A DNA stretch of 64,000 nt from Gammaproteobacteria bacterium (GCA_020847075.1 JADLCS010000058.1:17074-81073); one strand, 5' to 3'; shown: positions 19,260 through 29,703, numbered from the stretch's first letter. The notes: generated by a model from the sequence alone, not told the origin. A program made the numbers and translations.

Positions 19260-20606
19260 CTACAGACGGTATTCGACGTACGCCTCATCGCGCAAGCGTC
19301 TCAGCCATTCCTCGGTGCCTTCTTCGATCCTGCGTTGGTAGATCGCATCCCGGGCCTTGTCGCGCGTGAACTCTTCCGTATCGTCGTATTCGCGCCGATC
19401 CTCTACCTGTATCAGGTGCCAGCCGAAACGGGTCTTGACCGGATCGCTGATTTCGCCCGGGGACAGCCTGTCCATCGCCGCCTCGAAATCGGGGATCATC
19501 TGACCCGGTTCCACCCAGCCGAGATCTCCGCCGTTGGAGGCGGAGGCCTTGTCTTCGGAGATGTTCCGGGCCAGTGTGGCGAAGTCCTCGCCCGCGGCGA
19601 TGCGCCGCTTCGCATCCGCGAGGATTTCCTTGGCCTTCCCATCGGTCGTCAGCGCGCTCAGGCGTACCAGGATATGGCGCGCCAGGGTCTGGGTGACGAT
19701 ATGCTGCTGACCGGTACGATGATCGAACAGCTCGATGATATGGAAGCCGCTTGGGCTGCGTATCAGATTGCTGATTTCGCCGGGCTTCATGTTGGGCACC
19801 AGTTCGGCGAACAGCGTCGGGAGCTCGCCGGCCTTGCGCCACCCCAGGTCGCCGCCGTTGAGCGCCTGTTGTCCATCGGATGAGGAGATGGCGATCTGGT
19901 GAAAGTCCGCCCCGGATCGCAGCTGGCTCAGGATATCGTCCGCCCGCGTCTGGACCTGCTGGATTCGTTCCGGGGTGGCCGCCTCCGGCAGGGCGATAAG
20001 GATGTGGCCGATATGGTATTCGTCGGATCCGTTCCCCTGGCGACGCTGCGTGGCGAGGAAGCTGTCGACCTCCTGGTCGGTGATGGTGATGCGGCTGTCG
20101 ACGTATTGCTGTCTCAGCCGGCGCAGGGTGATCTCCTTGCGGATGTCTTCCCGGAATTTCACGAAATCGAAGCCATCATTCTGCAATGCGTCGCGGAACT
20201 CTTCCAATGACATATTGTTTTGAGAGGCTATTCCGCTGATGGCCTGATTCAGGGTCTCATCGTCGACGCGGATACCGTTGCTTTCGGCAAGCTGAAGCTG
20301 GATCCGCTCCAGTACTGCGCGCTCCAGGATCTGTTTCTGCAGCGTCGGCCCGGAGGGAGGCTGCATACCTTGCCGGCGTAACTGGAGTTTTACGGTCGCG
20401 ATCCTGTCGCTCAGCTCGCTTTCCGTGATGACGTCGTTGTCGACGACGGCGACGATCCGATCGATGATCTGAGGATCTCCCGCCACGCCCGCGCCCGGGC
20501 ACAAGGCGGGTATCAGCGTCAGGATCAACATGGCGAGAAACGGCGCCGGACCCGGTATCGATGTGGCGCAAGAGGATCCGGCGTCAGGCGAAGATCTAGT
20601 TTTCAT
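19260..20606 (-). CDS. surA: periplasmic chaperone / peptidylprolyl isomerase SurA
   Basis: IDRIVAVVDNDVITESEL and two parvulin domains (GGDLGWRKAGELP, GGDLGWVEPGQMIPDFE). Confidence 0.97.
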   Translation of the reverse strand: MKTRSSPDAGSSCATSIPGPAPFLAMLILTLIPALCPGAGVAGDPQIIDRIVAVVDNDVITESELSDRIATVKLQLRRQGMQPPSGPTLQKQILERAVLERIQLQLAESNGIRVDDETLNQAISGIASQNNMSLEEFRDALQNDGFDFVKFREDIRKEITLRRLRQQYVDSRITITDQEVDSFLATQRRQGNGSDEYHIGHILIALPEAATPERIQQVQTRADDILSQLRSGADFHQIAISSSDGQQALNGGDLGWRKAGELPTLFAELVPNMKPGEISNLIRSPSGFHIIELFDHRTGQQHIVTQTLARHILVRLSALTTDGKAKEILADAKRRIAAGEDFATLARNISEDKASASNGGDLGWVEPGQMIPDFEAAMDRLSPGEISDPVKTRFGWHLIQVEDRREYDDTEEFTRDKARDAIYQRRIEEGTEEWLRRLRDEAYVEYRL

Positions 20607-22851
20607 ATCCTAGGATACCCTGTTCCAATACGCTTTCGAGGCTGTCGCCGATCCCGGCCAGCCCTTTCAGCTCGAATTGAATATAGAGATTTTCCCTGGT
20701 TTCCCCCAGGTCGTCGTTGACATAGCGGCGATTGACGATCCGGGCGCGCCAGCAACAGCTTTGATATTCCAGGCCCGCCAAAGTTTCCAGGGCGCGGTGG
20801 TCCAGCAGGGAATAATTGCGACGACCTATGATATGCCAGCGCCTTCCCAGAGGCCAGAGAAAAGATATATCGGACTGCTTCAGGGTGGGGTCGAGGTAGC
20901 GATAGGCGATGTTGACGATGCTGCGAGAGTTCGGCATGTATTGCAGCTGTACACTCCCTTTGTCTATTTCATCGGTTTCCTGGTCACAGCGCACATCGAG
21001 CCTGGTGGTGAGCTGCGGGACAAGGGATGCGGCCGACTCGGCCACGATGTCCGACGCCCTGCTGTCCGCGATCTGGTTGCTCAGGCCGACCTCGCGGTCC
21101 TGGAAATAGAAGATACGCCCGATACTGGCGCGTAGCCGCTCCTTGCCGGTTTCCTTTTCGAAGAAGCGCGTGGTCAGGGCCAGTGTCATCTGGTTGGCGT
21201 CTCCGATCCGGTCGCTGCCGCTGAATCTGTTATCGCGGAACAGCTGGCTGTAACTGAAATCGGGCAAGGCGGTATCGAACAGCGGAATCTCCGTCTGTTC
21301 ACGGAATGGGCTGTACAGATAGTACAGCCTGGGTTCGAGGGTGTGGATCATCGGGTTCGCTCCCCAGTGGCTGTCTCTCTCGAGGAAGATGCCGCTGTCC
21401 AGCGAGAATGAAGGGAGGGTCCGGCTGATGTGGGCGACTCCTGCGGCGCCGCCGTCATCGATGTCGTACTGAGTATGCCTCACGCTGATCATGGGCGCGA
21501 GGAAGGCGGCCGGAGAGCGCAGCGGGTATTCGACGCTCGGTTTCAGGTCGATTCTGCTGCCGGAGATACGGGTGTCGTGCCTGAAGTCGACGTATTCGCC
21601 CGTGAGGTTGTAGTTGAGCGTGCCGTCCTCGTCCGGTCGGGTGGTTTTGAACAAGACCTGCGGCAGGCGCTGGTAAGGCCGGCTGTTTTTCGGGATGGTG
21701 TCGTCGACCGTTTGATAGTTTTCCAGGCGGACGCTCGATGTCCACAGGTCGCTCTGGTAATCGAGGCTGGCGAGCTGCCGTAAATGAGTGATGCTGGATA
21801 CGCTCAGGCTGTTGCCGAGATCGCGGAAATATTCGGTATCCGATACGCGGGCGATGTCGATGCCGGAGCTCAGCCGGCTGGTGAAGCGCGATCTGTCCCG
21901 GAAGTTGATGAGTCCGCGATCCCTGTCGGCGAGATCGTCGCCGGGTAGGTATTCCAGATTGAGCTGGCCCCGGCCGATGGGGTTCAGATAGCGGGTTTCA
22001 CCTTTGATCATGGTGCCGCGTTTGGATATGAGGCGCGGCTCCAGCGTGGCGTCGAATTGCGGCGCGATATTTATGTAGAAGGGCAGGCTGAGCTCCGTCC
22101 CGTTGTCGTCCGAATGGCCGTAACTCGGCGCCAGGAATCCGGTTTTTCTCTGATCGTCGATCGGAAAGCTGAGATAAGGAAAATAGAAGAACGGAACGTG
22201 CTTGAATGAAAGCCTGATATTCCTGGCCGTGCCGATCCCGCTCTTTTGGTTCAGGCGCAACGTGCTGGACCTGAGCAGCCAAGAGTCGTCGCCGATGTCA
22301 CATGTCGTATACGTCACCCCGCGCAACAGGGTGACGTCTTTACTCTCGACCGTCGCGGATTCCGCGGTACCGCGAGCATGTCTTGAAAAGAGGTCATAGC
22401 TGGTTTCATTGATGACGCCGGTATCCCTGCCGAGCGAAACCTCGGCGTTGTCGCCGCTGATCGCGAGGTCCTGTTTGAAGTAACGGATGTTTCCCTCCGC
22501 ATTCAGCCGGTCTAAAGTCCGGTCATAGATCGCCGAGTCGGCGCGCAGATACTGGTCGGTCTGCCTGGCGCGAATATCCCCATGTAGGGCCACGGTATCT
22601 CGATCCAGGGTCTCGGCCTCGTCGGCGGTGATGACCGTGGCGGCATCGTTCCGCGCGTCGGGCGCATCGGGTGGCATCCCGGTTTCCGCGTGCGTCCTGC
22701 AGAGGGTCCATTGATCGTCGTCCGCGGCGGGATTACCCATTGCCGGCGTCGCTATCAGGAGAGACAGCATGAAAATCCCGCCGGTCAGCGAGGGCCCGCA
22801 AACGCGGGATGTCTGGCGCATGGGATCGTGGATTAACCAGACTCGCTGCAT
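20596..22851 (-). CDS. lptD: LPS-assembly protein LptD
   Basis: N-terminal OstA-type domain plus long beta barrel; order rsmA-pdxA-surA-lptD. Confidence 0.96.
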   Translation of the reverse strand: MQRVWLIHDPMRQTSRVCGPSLTGGIFMLSLLIATPAMGNPAADDDQWTLCRTHAETGMPPDAPDARNDAATVITADEAETLDRDTVALHGDIRARQTDQYLRADSAIYDRTLDRLNAEGNIRYFKQDLAISGDNAEVSLGRDTGVINETSYDLFSRHARGTAESATVESKDVTLLRGVTYTTCDIGDDSWLLRSSTLRLNQKSGIGTARNIRLSFKHVPFFYFPYLSFPIDDQRKTGFLAPSYGHSDDNGTELSLPFYINIAPQFDATLEPRLISKRGTMIKGETRYLNPIGRGQLNLEYLPGDDLADRDRGLINFRDRSRFTSRLSSGIDIARVSDTEYFRDLGNSLSVSSITHLRQLASLDYQSDLWTSSVRLENYQTVDDTIPKNSRPYQRLPQVLFKTTRPDEDGTLNYNLTGEYVDFRHDTRISGSRIDLKPSVEYPLRSPAAFLAPMISVRHTQYDIDDGGAAGVAHISRTLPSFSLDSGIFLERDSHWGANPMIHTLEPRLYYLYSPFREQTEIPLFDTALPDFSYSQLFRDNRFSGSDRIGDANQMTLALTTRFFEKETGKERLRASIGRIFYFQDREVGLSNQIADSRASDIVAESAASLVPQLTTRLDVRCDQETDEIDKGSVQLQYMPNSRSIVNIAYRYLDPTLKQSDISFLWPLGRRWHIIGRRNYSLLDHRALETLAGLEYQSCCWRARIVNRRYVNDDLGETRENLYIQFELKGLAGIGDSLESVLEQGILGYEN

Positions 22852-22903
22852 GATTAGGATGTGGTCGTGGCCTCGCGCCGTGCGGGGGAGGGGGTGGGTC
22901 GAT

Positions 22904-22930
22904 AGACAATTGCTTGTTAAGTTATTGTCT
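22904..22930. promoter_or_regulatory. inverted repeat in the lptD/HDOD divergent region
   Basis: AGACAAT-N13-ATTGTCT. Confidence 0.35.
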
Positions 22931-23223
22931 GAGTGAATTTTATTATTGATTCGGCCGTTATTTTTTATGATTTGGCGAGGGGTGTCAAACTGTTTGGCGC
23001 GGCGCCCATGGGTGTGGCGTGCCGCGTCCGGCCCGGCGTTGTGATCCGGTTCTCATTCGGACGGCGATCCAGGTCAAGAATCGCGCAATGGTTTTGGATT
23101 CCGCGCCATGTTTTGCCGATACTTTCCAATAGAATCCTGTATGCCGATGTCGATGCGACGGAGGTCGACGGTCTCGATACCGGAAGGGTTTGCGAATCAG
23201 GAAAGCCGAAGGACGGGATTGAT

Positions 23224-24171
23224 ATGAGCATGCCTACCGCACGAGTGATGCCAGCGGACAACGCACAGTCGGCGCCTTCCGACGCCGACGTGGCGAAGGA
23301 TAACGAGCAACCATTGCTGGATCTGCGGGCCCGTATCCGGCGGCTGGAAAAGCTTCCGCCCATGCCGGAGATGACGCAGAAGATTCTGCGTCTGAGTGCG
23401 AAGCCCGACGCCGACGTCAAGGAGCTGGTGGAGGTCGTGGAGCTGGATCCGAGCCTCGCGTCCCAGGTGATGCGTTATGCCAGTTCCCCCTTTTTCAGCT
23501 ATCAGGGAAAGGTCGATTCCGTGCATACGGCGATTACCCGGGTGCTCGGTTTCAACACGGTCATGAATCTGGCGCTGGGGGCGACGGCAGCCCGGCCATT
23601 CAAGGTCGCACGAAACGTGCCGCTCGGACTCGATGCCTTCTGGCGCCATGCCGTGTACAGCGCGGCGCTGGTGCAGGCCTTGAGCAGCGCGGTGCCAAAG
23701 GAGACGCGTCCCCCGGCCGGCATGGCCTATCTCGCGGGTCTTCTGCACAATTTCGGGCACTTGCTGCTGGGTCATCTGTTCAAGCAGGAATTTCTGATTC
23801 TCAACAAGTTCATCAGTAAGTATCCCGACAAACCCGTCGATCTCATCGAGCGGCGGGTACTGGGTACGGATCACGGTATGATCGGGGCGTGGCTGATGGA
23901 GGCGTGGCAATTGCCTGAAGAGATAGTGATCGCGGTCCGTGAGCACCACAATGAGAATTACCTGGAGATCCATGCCGTTTATCCGCAGTTGGTGTTTCTT
24001 GCGGACAGGCTGCTCAAGGGCTACGGTATCGGCGAGGCCGTGGATACCCAGGTGCCTCCGGCATTGCTCGATGCGCTGGGAATAGGGGAGTATCAGGCCA
24101 TGACCATCACGGCGAAGATCATGGAAGGCGGCGAGGGGTTGGATCACATGGCGTCGGGGTTCGCCTCGTAG
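23224..24171 (+). CDS. HDOD domain-containing protein
   Basis: LEKLPPMPEMTQKILRLSAKPDADVKELVEVVELDPSLASQVMRYASSPFF, LLHNFGHLLLGHLF. Confidence 0.9.
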   Translation: MSMPTARVMPADNAQSAPSDADVAKDNEQPLLDLRARIRRLEKLPPMPEMTQKILRLSAKPDADVKELVEVVELDPSLASQVMRYASSPFFSYQGKVDSVHTAITRVLGFNTVMNLALGATAARPFKVARNVPLGLDAFWRHAVYSAALVQALSSAVPKETRPPAGMAYLAGLLHNFGHLLLGHLFKQEFLILNKFISKYPDKPVDLIERRVLGTDHGMIGAWLMEAWQLPEEIVIAVREHHNENYLEIHAVYPQLVFLADRLLKGYGIGEAVDTQVPPALLDALGIGEYQAMTITAKIMEGGEGLDHMASGFAS

Positions 24172-24199
24172 ACCGAGGTCGTCGCTGATGTGGGGATCG

Positions 24200-24240
24200 G
24201 GCCGGGCCATGAGCACTCTCATGGCCCGGCCTTCGTTTTT
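24200..24240. terminator. bidirectional-type terminator between convergent HDOD and moeB-like genes
   Basis: Perfect 14-bp stem GGCCGGGCCATGAG-CACT-CTCATGGCCCGGCC followed by TTCGTTTTT. Confidence 0.9.
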
Positions 24241-25409
24241 CAGGCGTTAGATGCGCATACCTGCGCGTAGTCCTGATAGCCGGGAAATACCGCGCCTTCA
24301 CTGCAGTACCGGCAGTGCGGATTCTTTTTGACCTTGAGCTCGGTGAACCGGCCCGACAGGGCATCGTAATGCAGCATCCGTCCGACCAGCGGATCGCCGA
24401 GGTCGAGCAGTATCTTGATGGCCTCTATCGCCTGGAGCAGGCCGAATATTCCCGGCATGACTCCAAGGACCCCGGCCTCGGCGCACGACGGGGCGAATTC
24501 CGGCGGCGGAGGTTCCGGGAACATGCAGCGGTAGCAGTTCCCATGCTGTTTGTCGTACGTGGGCCAGAAGACGGTGATTTGCCCCTCGAACCGATAGACC
24601 GCCGCGTGGACGTTCGGTTTGCCCAGCTTGACGCATGCGTCGTTGATCAGGAAGCGGGTGGCCAGATTGTCCGTTCCGTCCACGATCACGTCGTATCCGG
24701 ACAGGATCTCTTCCACATTGGTGCTGTCGAGGTGAGTGCGGTGACCGATGACCTCGATCCCGGGGTTCAACGCCTCGAGCGCGACCCGGGCCGACTCGAC
24801 CTTGGGCATGCCCACGCGGGCATCGGTATGAAGGATCTGCCGCTGCAGGTTGCTGCGGTCGACGACATCGTGGTCCACCAGGCCGATGGTGCCCACGCCG
24901 GCGGCGGCCAGATAGTAGGCCGCGGGTGAGCCGAGTCCGCCCGCGCCGATCAGCAGCACTTTGCTGTCGAGCAGTTTGAGCTGGCCCGCCTCACCGACAT
25001 CGGGCATCAGCAAGTGGCGCGAATAGCGTTCGCGCGCCTCGGCGTCCAGGATGCGCGGGATTTCAAACGGTTTCCCCTGGTTCTTCCATCGGCTGAATCC
25101 ACCGCCCACGGAGCGGACGTCTTTATAGCCGAGCCGTTTCAGCGATTCGGCGGCGAACAACGAGCGAACCCCGCCCGCACACATGACGAGCAGAGTGCGG
25201 TCGAGATCCGGGACCATATCCTCGATCCTCAATTCCAGAAAGCCTCGCCCGAGACGATAGGCGCCGACCGGACTTCCCTGGGCGACTTCGTCCGTGTCGC
25301 GCACATCTAGCAGCGCGGCGCCGTTGTGGCTGAGGGCAAGCGCTTCTTCGGGGGATACCTCCGGGATAGCGTCGCGAAGTTCTGCGAGTCGTCGATCTTT
25401 GGCCTTCAT
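24240..25409 (-). CDS. MoeB/ThiF-family adenylyltransferase with N-terminal rhodanese domain
   Basis: N-terminal ALLDVRDTDEVAQGSPVGA...VMCAGGVRSLFAAESLKRLGY rhodanese; then YSRHLLMPDVGEAGQLKLLDSKVLLIGAGGLGSPAAYYLAAAGVGTIGLVDHDVV. Confidence 0.92.
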   Translation of the reverse strand: MKAKDRRLAELRDAIPEVSPEEALALSHNGAALLDVRDTDEVAQGSPVGAYRLGRGFLELRIEDMVPDLDRTLLVMCAGGVRSLFAAESLKRLGYKDVRSVGGGFSRWKNQGKPFEIPRILDAEARERYSRHLLMPDVGEAGQLKLLDSKVLLIGAGGLGSPAAYYLAAAGVGTIGLVDHDVVDRSNLQRQILHTDARVGMPKVESARVALEALNPGIEVIGHRTHLDSTNVEEILSGYDVIVDGTDNLATRFLINDACVKLGKPNVHAAVYRFEGQITVFWPTYDKQHGNCYRCMFPEPPPPEFAPSCAEAGVLGVMPGIFGLLQAIEAIKILLDLGDPLVGRMLHYDALSGRFTELKVKKNPHCRYCSEGAVFPGYQDYAQVCASNA

Positions 25410-25609
25410 CTGAACCTCCAGCCCATGAATGATTGGAATCGAATCAGGAATGCGATGCAATACGAATGGACCCGTGTGAGACGGCTGTCAGCGGGATTTA
25501 CGCCTGATACTGCGTCAAAATTATAGCGTAAACGGATTGGATCCGCATCCTGGCGACGGGTTTTCATAGGCAGCGTATCGACCGTTCCGGTATGACCGTT
25601 AATACCGGA

Positions 25610-26395
25610 TTACTTCGCATCGGCCCGGGAGGGCGGGGCCTGTCGGGGAGGGGAACAGCTTTCGCACAGGGGATCCCTGGTGAACAGGGACTGGCGCCAT
25701 TCGAGGGCGGTTGCATCGATCCGTAACAGCCTCCCGTGGAGTGTTATCCCTACCCCGAGTAGAAGTTTTAAGGTCTCGGCGGCCATGATGCCGCCGATAA
25801 TCCCGGTTACGGGCGCGAACACCCCATTATCGCCGCAGGAGCCCATGGCATCCTGCGCGTGCTGGTTCGGATAGAGGCAATTCAGGCAGGGGGCCTCTTC
25901 ATAATCGTTCCTGAAGGTCGTCGCTTGTCCATCGAAGCGAGTCGCGGCCCCCCAGACCAGGGGGGTTCGAGTTGCAACGCAGGCGTGGTTGATCGCATAC
26001 CGGGTGATGAAATTGTCGCTGGCATCGATGACCACGTCGACTTGGCTGGCGTAGTGCGCGAGTTCGGTTGCGGTCAGGCGATGACCAATCACGTCGATAT
26101 CGAGGCCGGGATTGATCGCGTGCAGATGATCCCGGGCGGATTCCGTTTTGGGCCGGCTCAGATCAAGGGTGGTATGGATGACCTGCCGCTGCAGGTTGCC
26201 GAGATCCACCGAATCATGGTCATTGACGATGATGCGACCGATTCCGCTGGAGGCAAGGTACAGGGCCGCCGGAGAGCCGAGCCCCCCCAGCCCGATGAGC
26301 AGAACCTGAGAGTCGAGCAGCTTCTCCTGCCCGGCGAGATCGATCTCCGGTAGCAGGATATGCCGGCTGTAGCGCTCTAATTGCTTGTCATCCAC
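25610..26395 (-). CDS. MoeB/HesA/ThiF-family adenylyltransferase
   Basis: LERYSRHILLPEIDLAGQEKLLDSQVLLIGLGGLGSPAALYLASSGIGRI; CLNCLY and CESCSP zinc cysteines. Confidence 0.92.
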   Translation of the reverse strand: MDDKQLERYSRHILLPEIDLAGQEKLLDSQVLLIGLGGLGSPAALYLASSGIGRIIVNDHDSVDLGNLQRQVIHTTLDLSRPKTESARDHLHAINPGLDIDVIGHRLTATELAHYASQVDVVIDASDNFITRYAINHACVATRTPLVWGAATRFDGQATTFRNDYEEAPCLNCLYPNQHAQDAMGSCGDNGVFAPVTGIIGGIMAAETLKLLLGVGITLHGRLLRIDATALEWRQSLFTRDPLCESCSPPRQAPPSRADAK

Positions 26396-26425
26396 GCATG
26401 GGGTCGCCGCGGTGAGCGGGTCGGA

Positions 26426-27364
26426 TCAGGCAAATGTATAGGCGTAGCAGCAAGACTGAGGGGTGCGCCCATCGTCTGCCCATCCTCCCAGCAGATAGAT
26501 GGAGTTATTGATAATGCCTACCCCGGTGGCGGCGAGAGGTTGTGGAATCGGGGGCATGATGTGCCATTCGTTCCGCGTGAAGTCGAAACAGGCGCAGTGG
26601 TCGCTGATTCCGTCGCCGCTATATCCCCCAAAGATGAAGAGGTGATCGGAAATCTGACAGGCAGAAGCTCCGGCGGCGGTCCAGGGCAAGGTCATTTCCT
26701 CGCGCGACCATTTCCCAGTGGCGGGATCGAAGGTCTCGATATGGTCGAAATTGTTGAACCCCTCCGGCGTAAACGCGACCCCGCCCATGGTCATGATGCG
26801 GTTGTTCACGACCACGGCATCAAGGGCGAATCTGGGGGTTGGCAGCGAGGCGATCTGTTCCCATTTGCCGGTGCGCAGATCCAGTCGCTCGCAGAAATCG
26901 AAACCCGGATCCGTCTTGGGACCCGAGAGGGTGGCGTCCGGGTGATGGCCTCCGAGTATATAGATATAGTGATCGAGCAGGGCGCCCGCGGGATAGTCGT
27001 GGGGCATGATCATGTCCGGACCCAGCTCCCAGGTGTCGGTATCGGGATGATAGATCTCGGTAGTCCTCAGAAACCGGAAGGTCCCGTTTTCCTGTTTAAA
27101 ACCGCCGCCGATGATATAGATAGCGTCGCCCACCGTAGTGGCTATCGCGCCCGAGCGCAGGCTCGGCATGTCGGCACCCTTTCCCCAGGTATTCGTCTCC
27201 GGGTCGTAGATGATGACCGAATTCAGGCTCTTGAAATTGGGGCCTCCTCCTCCGAAACCATAGATCTTGCCTTGGTAGCTGGCCGTGGGACAGTGCGAGC
27301 GGGCAGTGGGGAGATGGGGTTTGGTTTCCCAGGCACCTTGATGATATGCAGTCGATTTTTTCAT
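26426..27364 (-). CDS. Kelch-repeat protein
   Basis: Repeats such as GKIYGFGGGGPNF...IYDPETNTW, DAIYIIGGGFKQ...EIYHPDTDTW, DHLFIFGGYSGDG. Confidence 0.88.
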   Translation of the reverse strand: MKKSTAYHQGAWETKPHLPTARSHCPTASYQGKIYGFGGGGPNFKSLNSVIIYDPETNTWGKGADMPSLRSGAIATTVGDAIYIIGGGFKQENGTFRFLRTTEIYHPDTDTWELGPDMIMPHDYPAGALLDHYIYILGGHHPDATLSGPKTDPGFDFCERLDLRTGKWEQIASLPTPRFALDAVVVNNRIMTMGGVAFTPEGFNNFDHIETFDPATGKWSREEMTLPWTAAGASACQISDHLFIFGGYSGDGISDHCACFDFTRNEWHIMPPIPQPLAATGVGIINNSIYLLGGWADDGRTPQSCCYAYTFA

Positions 27365-27981
27365 ATGGGTTCTCGTCAGGGAGGCAGTTTGCAGATTGCC
27401 TCGGATTGAATGGGGTGGCTCCAAAGGATTATAGAGATGGATCCGAAAGATCTCGCGCTTGAGTCCGATAATACTAACTTCAGGCCGGAAAAACCAAAGC
27501 CGCAGCCTTTCTTATTTATCGTGAGACTTGTATGAATTCAGGGTGATATCGATGTTTAATCTCGGAGCGTCATATAGGGCAAGATCTTGGACAAGGCTTC
27601 GAGTCATAATTTCGTATTATGTAAATTTATGTTATCCTTCGACAAGTCTTACCGGTCTTTCTGGAGAGGGTGCGAGGAGCGACTGCTCGGCAGTGCCTGA
27701 TTCGAAGATCTCGCTATGCAAGGGCATGCAACATGGGGCGCACATTGGCCGTCGGTGCTTTGATCTGCCCCACTCACCTCGTCAAGGATGGCTCTGGTGT
27801 CTGGCAACGGACACATATTCAACGCTTTTCGAAATACTCAGGGACGGATTTTGGAGCAATGCTTGCGGATGCTTGGAGTATGCGGTCGATGCTCCTGAAT
27901 GTCAGTACTGTAAGGTGAATGACAGACGATAAGATTGTTTGAATACTCCAAATAAGCAAAAGCCGTCGAGGAGATATAGTT

Positions 27982-29103
27982 ATGCTCAACAACCCTCTGA
28001 ATCATAAAACGTCGTATGGGGCGTTCGCCGGTGAGCCAGCATCTGTACCGCAAGAAAATCCTCCTCTGAATCCACTTCCTCCCCTGCAAGACCGTCATGG
28101 TCGCACGTTTGATTATGTGCGAATCGCCGTAATCGAGCAGTGTAATCTGCGTTGCACCTACTGCATGCCTGAAGAGGGCGTGAAGTTCAAAGAAAAAGAC
28201 ATGGTGTTGCGTACCGACGAAATACTGCGCATCGTCGAGATCCTGGCCCGCATGGGGGTGAGAAAAATCCGTTACACCGGGGGTGAGCCCACGGTGCGCC
28301 CGGACATCGTGGATATCGTGGCGCGAACAGTCAAAACCCCGGGCGTCAAGGGCGTCCACCTGACGACGAACGGGCTGCTCTTCCCCAAATATGCAAAAGA
28401 TCTGCGCAACGCCGGTCTGTTGGGGGTCAACATCAGCCTGGACTCCCTGCAGGCCGACAAGTTCGAATCAATTACACGGCGCTCCGGTCTCGAGAAGGTT
28501 CTGGAGAGCATCGACCTTGCCGTCGAACTCGGTTTTCCGCGGGTCAAGGTCAATGTGGTTTTGATGCGCGGCTTCAACGAAGACGAACTGATCCCCTTCT
28601 GCGAGTTGACCAAAGATCGCCCGATCACGGTGCGTTTCATCGAATTCATGCCCTTCGACGCCCATCAGATCTGGGAAACGGGCGAGCATTTTGCCAGCGC
28701 CGCCGATTTGTGCGGCCAGATCGAGACCTACTACAAGGGACACGGGCTCCAGCCTTCGAGCGGTACCCGCACGGAACATCACATATATCAGGTCCCCGGA
28801 TATGCGGGTAAGGTCGCGGTCATTCCCGCCTTCACCCGCAGCCTCTGCGGCAACTGCTCGCGCATCCGCGTCACTGCGGATGGGAGCATCATGAACTGCC
28901 TGTATTCGGAAGAGCCCTATCTTCTGAAAGACCTGATCCGGAATGGCGCCTCGGATGACGATGTGGTGGCCCTGTTCCGCAAGGCGTTTGACGAGAAACA
29001 TAAAGACGGGTTCGAGGCCAAGAAGGCCGCGAGCGTGGCCGCGAAGATCAATGTCTCGGATATTTCACGTTCGCGGGCGAGCATGACTCAGATTGGCGGC
29101 TAG
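27982..29103 (+). CDS. moaA: GTP 3',8-cyclase MoaA
   Basis: CNLRCTYCMPEEG radical SAM motif, C-terminal LCGNCSRIRVTADGSIMNCLYSEE, terminal GG. Confidence 0.97.
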   Translation: MLNNPLNHKTSYGAFAGEPASVPQENPPLNPLPPLQDRHGRTFDYVRIAVIEQCNLRCTYCMPEEGVKFKEKDMVLRTDEILRIVEILARMGVRKIRYTGGEPTVRPDIVDIVARTVKTPGVKGVHLTTNGLLFPKYAKDLRNAGLLGVNISLDSLQADKFESITRRSGLEKVLESIDLAVELGFPRVKVNVVLMRGFNEDELIPFCELTKDRPITVRFIEFMPFDAHQIWETGEHFASAADLCGQIETYYKGHGLQPSSGTRTEHHIYQVPGYAGKVAVIPAFTRSLCGNCSRIRVTADGSIMNCLYSEEPYLLKDLIRNGASDDDVVALFRKAFDEKHKDGFEAKKAASVAAKINVSDISRSRASMTQIGG

Positions 29104-29164
29104 TCTTCTGGCCGGCACGTCTTTGGTAGCGTAGACATTAGAAAGCGAGGGAAGAAGGACAGCC

Positions 29165-29656
29165 ATGAGCTATAACGATCTGACACATTTCAACGCCAGC
29201 GGCGAGGCCCACATGGTCGATGTGGGGAACAAGAACGTGACGGTCAGGGAAGGCATTGCCGAAGGCCGGATCTATATGCAGCCGGAGACCCTGAAAAAGA
29301 TCATGGAGGGCTCTCATAAGAAGGGAGACGTGCTGGGCATCGCACGCGTCGCCGGGATCATGGGCGCCAAGAAGACCCCCGATCTCGTCCCGCTTTGCCA
29401 TCCCATCCTGATCACGGCGGTGGATGTCGAACTCGTGCCCGAACCGGAGAAGAGCGCGGTGTATTGCAAGGCCGTTGTGCGTTGCGGCGGGCAGACGGGC
29501 GTCGAAATGGAGACCTTGACTGCGGTGCAGGTCGCTCTTCTGACGATCTACGATATGTGCAAGGCCGTGGATCGCGGAATGGTCATCTCGGAAGTCGGTC
29601 TGCTGGAGAAATCCGGCGGTAAGTCGGGGCATTGGCGCCGTTCGGCCAACGCCTGA
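29165..29656 (+). CDS. moaC: cyclic pyranopterin monophosphate synthase MoaC
   Basis: [53 protein letters not shown]. Confidence 0.97.
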   Translation: MSYNDLTHFNASGEAHMVDVGNKNVTVREGIAEGRIYMQPETLKKIMEGSHKKGDVLGIARVAGIMGAKKTPDLVPLCHPILITAVDVELVPEPEKSAVYCKAVVRCGGQTGVEMETLTAVQVALLTIYDMCKAVDRGMVISEVGLLEKSGGKSGHWRRSANA

Positions 29657-29703
29657 CGGGTCCGGTTTATTCGAATCGTTTTGATGAATTAGGGGCATCG
29701 ATT

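Noticed and set aside
25587-25608. CCGGTAT-N8-ATACCGG hairpin after the second moeB-like gene
   Set aside because: Short stem without a U-tract; too weak to call a terminator.
27528-27932. 134-aa ORF in the moaA upstream region
   Set aside because: Atypical composition, no motif, no clear RBS; treated as a non-coding leader.
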